A DNA stretch of 64,000 bases from Lineus longissimus (lineage: Eukaryota > Nemertea > Pilidiophora > Heteronemertea > Lineidae), in assembly GCF_910592395.1 (NCBI RefSeq), contig NC_088322.1, positions 13,201,431 through 13,265,430 of the forward strand, given 5' to 3'. Numbering within the stretch: the stretch's first letter is position 1; each line of letters opens with the position of its first letter. Shown here piece after piece: positions 59,901 through 64,000 of this stretch. A model generated the notes under the pieces. That model saw nothing but the letters and a program-made list of their open reading frames with translations, was not told where the DNA came from and made no database searches. A program made the position numbers and the translations under genes.

Positions 59901-62900
59901 AGCAATGGCTGTGTGATGTGTGATGATATATGCAGTAAACCCAGTCTCACATGCCTATCCGATGCTGCAGAGCTGCTGTTGACTGTTGTTGACAATTAAG
60001 TTCTTACTATTGCCAAGTTGAACTTGGAAGACCAACCAATGTGAATTTAGCAATGGCCGTGTAATGTGTGATGATATATGCATTAAACCCAGTCTCACAT
60101 ATCAGATGCTGACAATCATGACTAGTACACTGATAAGATATAGTACAGCTAGGTTTTAAAACAGAGCAAAGAAATGACATTGTTTGGAACACCCTTTATA
60201 AGAGGAGACTGAAGCGTTAGGATTTGGGTTACAACAATGAATCAACCTTGGGCGTCTGCTGCAGTATCCTCTGCTGCGTCTGCAGAAGTTTCTCCCACAT
60301 CCTCATCTTTGACGGATTCTGTGGGGAAGGCAAAGTTTCATTAATAATACTTGGTTATATGATACTGCTACAGAAAGCTTCAATATTAATGAGCTTACGA
60401 ACATTAATGTTAAAATCTTTGGATTAATGCAGCTACATTTAAAAGTAATTATATTTCCGAAACTAGAGGTACGTTTGCATATTGTCATTGTGTATTGTAT
60501 CTATTACGAGAGTGCCAGTTATTGTTCAATACCGATTAGATTCTTAAAGTTGTGTACAATGGAAGCGAAAACAAAGATTCTAGGGAGATGAATACTCCCT
60601 CTAGCAAACTGCCAATTTTGACTGTAATCAAGGTTATTTCCCTTTTTTATTTTGTCTTCATAAATCGGAGCAAAGCATTGGATATAATATCTACATAGTT
60701 GTTATCATGGCACACCTTCAACGCAGTAGGCAGGTAATGGCAAATTCAATAGTGTACATGTAGTTTATTAAGCATTTTGATTTGACTTGTTGGCATTATT
60801 ATTGAGTGCATGCGATTATGTGCAAAAGTTTGCATAACTTTATTGACCTTTTTCCTCCTTTTGATCATCTCCCTTCACTGATTCAGCTTTTTCTGCTGAA
60901 GGAGGTCGAGAACCTGCAAATTGATGAGAAGAAGTGAAATACTGCTTGATGTACTTGATATAGATGCAGCTTAACTTAAATGAGAACTGCAGAATGATCA
61001 CAACAGTGATCTCAGTTTAAAGTTCAGAAGCGCAGTCAGTGATGTTAAGGCACAAATGGAGCTCTATCAAAGCCACAATGTACAACGTACATGTAAGCAT
61101 ACATGGAGCATGCCGATGCACAGAACTTGTAACAGATTATTTGTATATCCTGGATTTGGCTGCGAGCCAGTATTTCAGCTAGCCTATCATAAATCATAAG
61201 GACCTTTCTTTTCCTCTGCATCCTCCTCCTTTTTCTCTTCTCCCTTCACACTGGCTGCTTTGGAAGCGGGCCGGTCACCTGTGTGAAATATTTCGGAATT
61301 AGAAAACAGCAAATCCATTTCAAAATAAGTACAGTTAAATAAGCCCATTCAGAGGGCGTGATGTGATGACATCACCATATTGTAGGCCTACCATGAATGA
61401 TCATAACATGCACAGAGCTCATCGCCCATTTCAATTAAAGTTATTGCTTATGTCATCACAATGCTCCATTTATGTGGTAGTATCAAAAGTTTCAAAGAAA
61501 TTTAATATTCTCGTAAATAATACATTACCCCATAACAAAAAATAAAGAAAAATCTAAGAGTTCAGATGTGAAAGCCACTAATAAGCCATTTGAAAAGACA
61601 ACTCTGATGACTATCATAGTCACTGACTGTTCCCTGGATTATATGATCACAAAAGCGTTTCATTCCTAAGCCAGCCAAATCCTATTGAAACTTATGTAAT
61701 ATTAAGACATAAAACACTCAAGCCAAAAAGACCAGTTCTGTTGATTTGGTGGCTTTTGCATGTCCTGATGTAAACTCTTCATTTGTAATACTACTGTACA
61801 TGTACCTTGAGTAATGTGTAGACATTCTAGTGCATGCGAGCTATTAATGAGTGCAAGGAATCATCTTTGAAATTGATGTTCTGTGGCTGACCCTGCAGCC
61901 TTTAAAAACAATTTGGTATGGGAGCTAAGGCGAAGGAAATTCTGAAAAGCTTGAAGCATTATATGAAGTGCAAAAGATTAACCTGTGGTAGGCCTTGAAC
62001 CAGCCTTCCCAGGAGAGGCTGGCTTGTCACCTGAAGAAAAGAAAGAATTGTTTGGTTATTATCTTGAATTGTTCTGAGTGATGCTGCCTGCTGATAAAGC
62101 ATTGTTACCTGCAAGAATCTGCTTACTCCATTTTCATAGCTGGTCAAATATCAGCATGATCCGCACGGTGCACTTTACAGTGATACTATAAGCTAGGCAA
62201 ATTAAAACTGGTGCAAATTGAATTATTTGATTGAAATCATGACATTAGATTTTCAACAAAAAACTTTCCAAAATGTACTGAACCACCCCGCTTTCTCTAT
62301 TTCAAAGACGACAGCTCCCAATATTCATGGACTAATTGTACACATCATTGCATGCAGTCAACCCTCTATCAACTCAACTCGTATGAATCTTCATTTGACA
62401 TGTACGGTATCATGTTAAGGTTTGTGACACTGACTAGATGGGGCTATCATGTTTTTCAGCTCATACAATCTATCCCTGAAAGTCCCCTCAATTTGACCTG
62501 CTGAAAATGTTCTTTCTTTTCAATAACTTTGCAAACCTACAAAGCAAAAGCGAAGATGAAAATAGACAAGGGAGACTGAATATCAACCTTGGGGAGATTT
62601 CTTGCCAGCATCAGGTGATTTTTGGCCATCTTCTGGTGACTTTTTGCCATCTTCCTCACCACCTTCAGGTGACTTTTTACCACCTTCGGGTGACTTTTTA
62701 CCACCGTCGGGTGACTTTTTACCACCTTCGGGCGACTTTTTACCACCCTCGTGCGATTCCTTGTCACCTTCAGGGGATTTTTTACCAGATCTCGCCCGCT
62801 CTTTGTCTTCACCTGAGTAGGAAAGAAACAGTTTTCATGAAATTGATCGTAACCATTACTTAAACTATATACATGTACATGTATACGTTATAGTCCTCTT

Positions 62901-63682
62901 GCCAGACCCAACATTGGAAGTCCATTTTAAGAGAACATTTTAACATTGATTTACTGGTTTTTATCTACATGTACATGTACAGCTGCATTTGCAGAGCCTA
63001 TTCTTATATCTTATAATAGTTGCTGCAGAAGTTTTGTAAATTGTCTTGATACTCTGCAACTGAAATTATACCCATATATCGCAATTTATGGATTTTTCAA
63101 CAAATTGAAAAAACCCACGCTGTTATGGCAGGCTGTACTCATATGCGGGCATCATACTGAAAAATGTGTTAATAGTTTTCTATGTGGCGCACACTGTACG
63201 TGTCTGTACTAAAGCTGTGTGCAACAAGAAAAAGTGCTTTCCCTGTGGATCCTCGAAGAGAAAATGGTGCATGATATTTTATTTGCTGAAAAATTAATTT
63301 GATTGAGCTATTTTTGAAACCTTGCTGCAATGGAGCAAGTCAAGATAAGCCAGAATTAATAGAATGCACTGTCACCTCATGCAGTTATATAGAGTGCTCA
63401 TCAAGGACTATATAGGGTGTATCAAAATGAAACCGATATACAGAGGCTCCATTTATCACGCACCCGAGGCCATGTGTTTGGTGTGCACCCAATTTATGAG
63501 AATCCTACTCAATAACGTGCAGCCTTAGCCAATTTACATGCAGACCAAGAATGATTCTAAATCTCCACCTGTTTGAGGCCTTGACTTAGCAGCAGATTCT
63601 CCTGTTTCACCCTCTTGTTCTGCCTGATGCTCTCCGTCCTCACCCTTAGCATCTTTCTCCTGTTCATCTCCTTTTTCTTTTT
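56959..63682 (-). CDS. Glu/Lys- and KSP-repeat-rich protein, 3' part (possible neurofilament-like tail)
   Basis: Exons in transcript order: 63569-63682, 62588-62812, 61983-62030, 61204-61278, 60848-60913, 60247-60318, 58735-58803, 57623-57868, 56959-57077 (stop TAG). Each internal exon starts and ends in phase 1 and its length is a multiple of 3 (114, 225, 48, 75, 66, 72, 69, 246). The product is about 340 residues of low complexity here: exon 62588-62812 has ten or so KKSPEGG-type repeats; exon 57623-57868 has EEKTEEK repeats; the C-terminus is KKEEEAAKKDD. No folded domain is visible. KSP repeats in a charged tail are typical of neurofilament side arms, phosphorylated by proline-directed kinases, so an intermediate-filament tail is a reasonable inference; other scaffold proteins are possible. 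The 5' part lies beyond 64000. Confidence 0.8.
58223..58443. mobile_element. 221-bp palindromic MITE, family A, copy 3
   Basis: Same length and nearly the same sequence as 2604-2824, with a few substitutions (ggtgcttgtcgc, attgttgacc, ttcaacaaaagg). Flanked by ATAT on both sides (58219-58222 and 58444-58447). In the intron between cassette exons 58735-58803 and 57623-57868. Confidence 0.88.
59685..60194. mobile_element. 510-bp terminal-repeat element with internal 147-bp duplication
   Basis: Starts GGGTGTTCCAAAAAA and ends TTGTTTGGAACACCC, imperfect inverted repeats of about 14 bp. Inside, a 147-bp unit (59808-59954) is repeated in tandem (59955 to about 60101), each starting ctatccgatgctgcagagct and ending near cccagtctcacat. 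No coding capacity. Located in an intron of the KSP/EK-rich gene, 52 bp downstream (lower coordinate) of exon 60247-60318. Confidence 0.6.
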
Positions 63683-64000
63683 CTAGAATTGAGGGCAAGC
63701 TACAGTTAAAAGGCAGGATCTTGAATTCATCTGGATATGGACCAAGTGTCTGTTCATTATTTCTAAACTGTCACAATCATTTACTCTTTACACCATTTAC
63801 AGTTGTCTAATCGACATGCGTACAGTTAATATCACGACACCAAACTATTTAACTTTACAATACAATATACAAGATTGATGAGGTAAGGAAAATTTGAGTA
63901 ATTGAGGGGAAAACTATCTATAGAATGGGAACTCAAAAACAGAAATTTTTTTATTTATACAAGGCTGAAATGCCTAAAAACATCTTAGCTTATGAGACAC

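Overview
The window looks like nuclear DNA from a marine invertebrate, most likely a spiralian (mollusc, brachiopod, annelid or similar). This is inferred from small GT-AG exons in long AT-rich introns, genes on both strands, many short non-autonomous DNA transposons, and animal-type proteins closest to bilaterian families. No species can be named from the sequence alone. Exon boundaries below were read by eye from splice consensus, reading phase and family similarity.

Layout. (1) 4.4-10.9 kb, plus strand: a MAP3K2/3 (MEKK2/3)-type kinase with PB1 and kinase domains, 11 exons found; its start codon lies further upstream. (2) 10.9-17.6 kb: 3' UTR and intergenic DNA, including a 25-bp minisatellite (16.5-17.0 kb). 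(3) 17.6-22.6 kb: a roughly 5-kb degenerate satellite-like array whose two ends run in the opposite orientation to its centre. (4) 22.6-32.9 kb, minus strand: a large uninterrupted C2H2 zinc-finger gene (about 1540 aa, 18 fingers) with a long AT-rich region behind it. (5) 34.1-37.2 kb, plus strand: a single-pass membrane protein with a JmjC/cupin oxygenase domain, divergent from the zinc-finger gene. (6) 37.9-47.4 kb, minus strand: the mitochondrial presequence protease PITRM1 (M16C), with a same-length duplicated exon pair that looks mutually exclusive. (7) 50.9-54.6 kb, plus strand: a complete D-serine dehydratase/D-threonine-aldolase-like PLP enzyme of 375 aa, with 5S-rRNA-derived repeat dimers in inverted orientation on either side. 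(8) 56.1-64.0 kb, minus strand: the 3' part of a Glu/Lys- and KSP-rich gene built from short phase-1 symmetric exons, possibly a neurofilament-like tail; its 5' end lies beyond the window.

The genes do not form a pathway: they are ordinary animal neighbours (kinase signalling, transcription, membrane oxygenase, mitochondrial proteolysis, D-amino-acid metabolism, cytoskeleton-like). The most noteworthy items are the PITRM1 duplicated exon, the modular KSP/EK cassette exons, the 5S-derived repeat dimers, three 221-bp palindromic transposons of identical length, and the satellite array with inverted flanks. No microbial defence system, CRISPR array, operon or intact autonomous transposon was seen.
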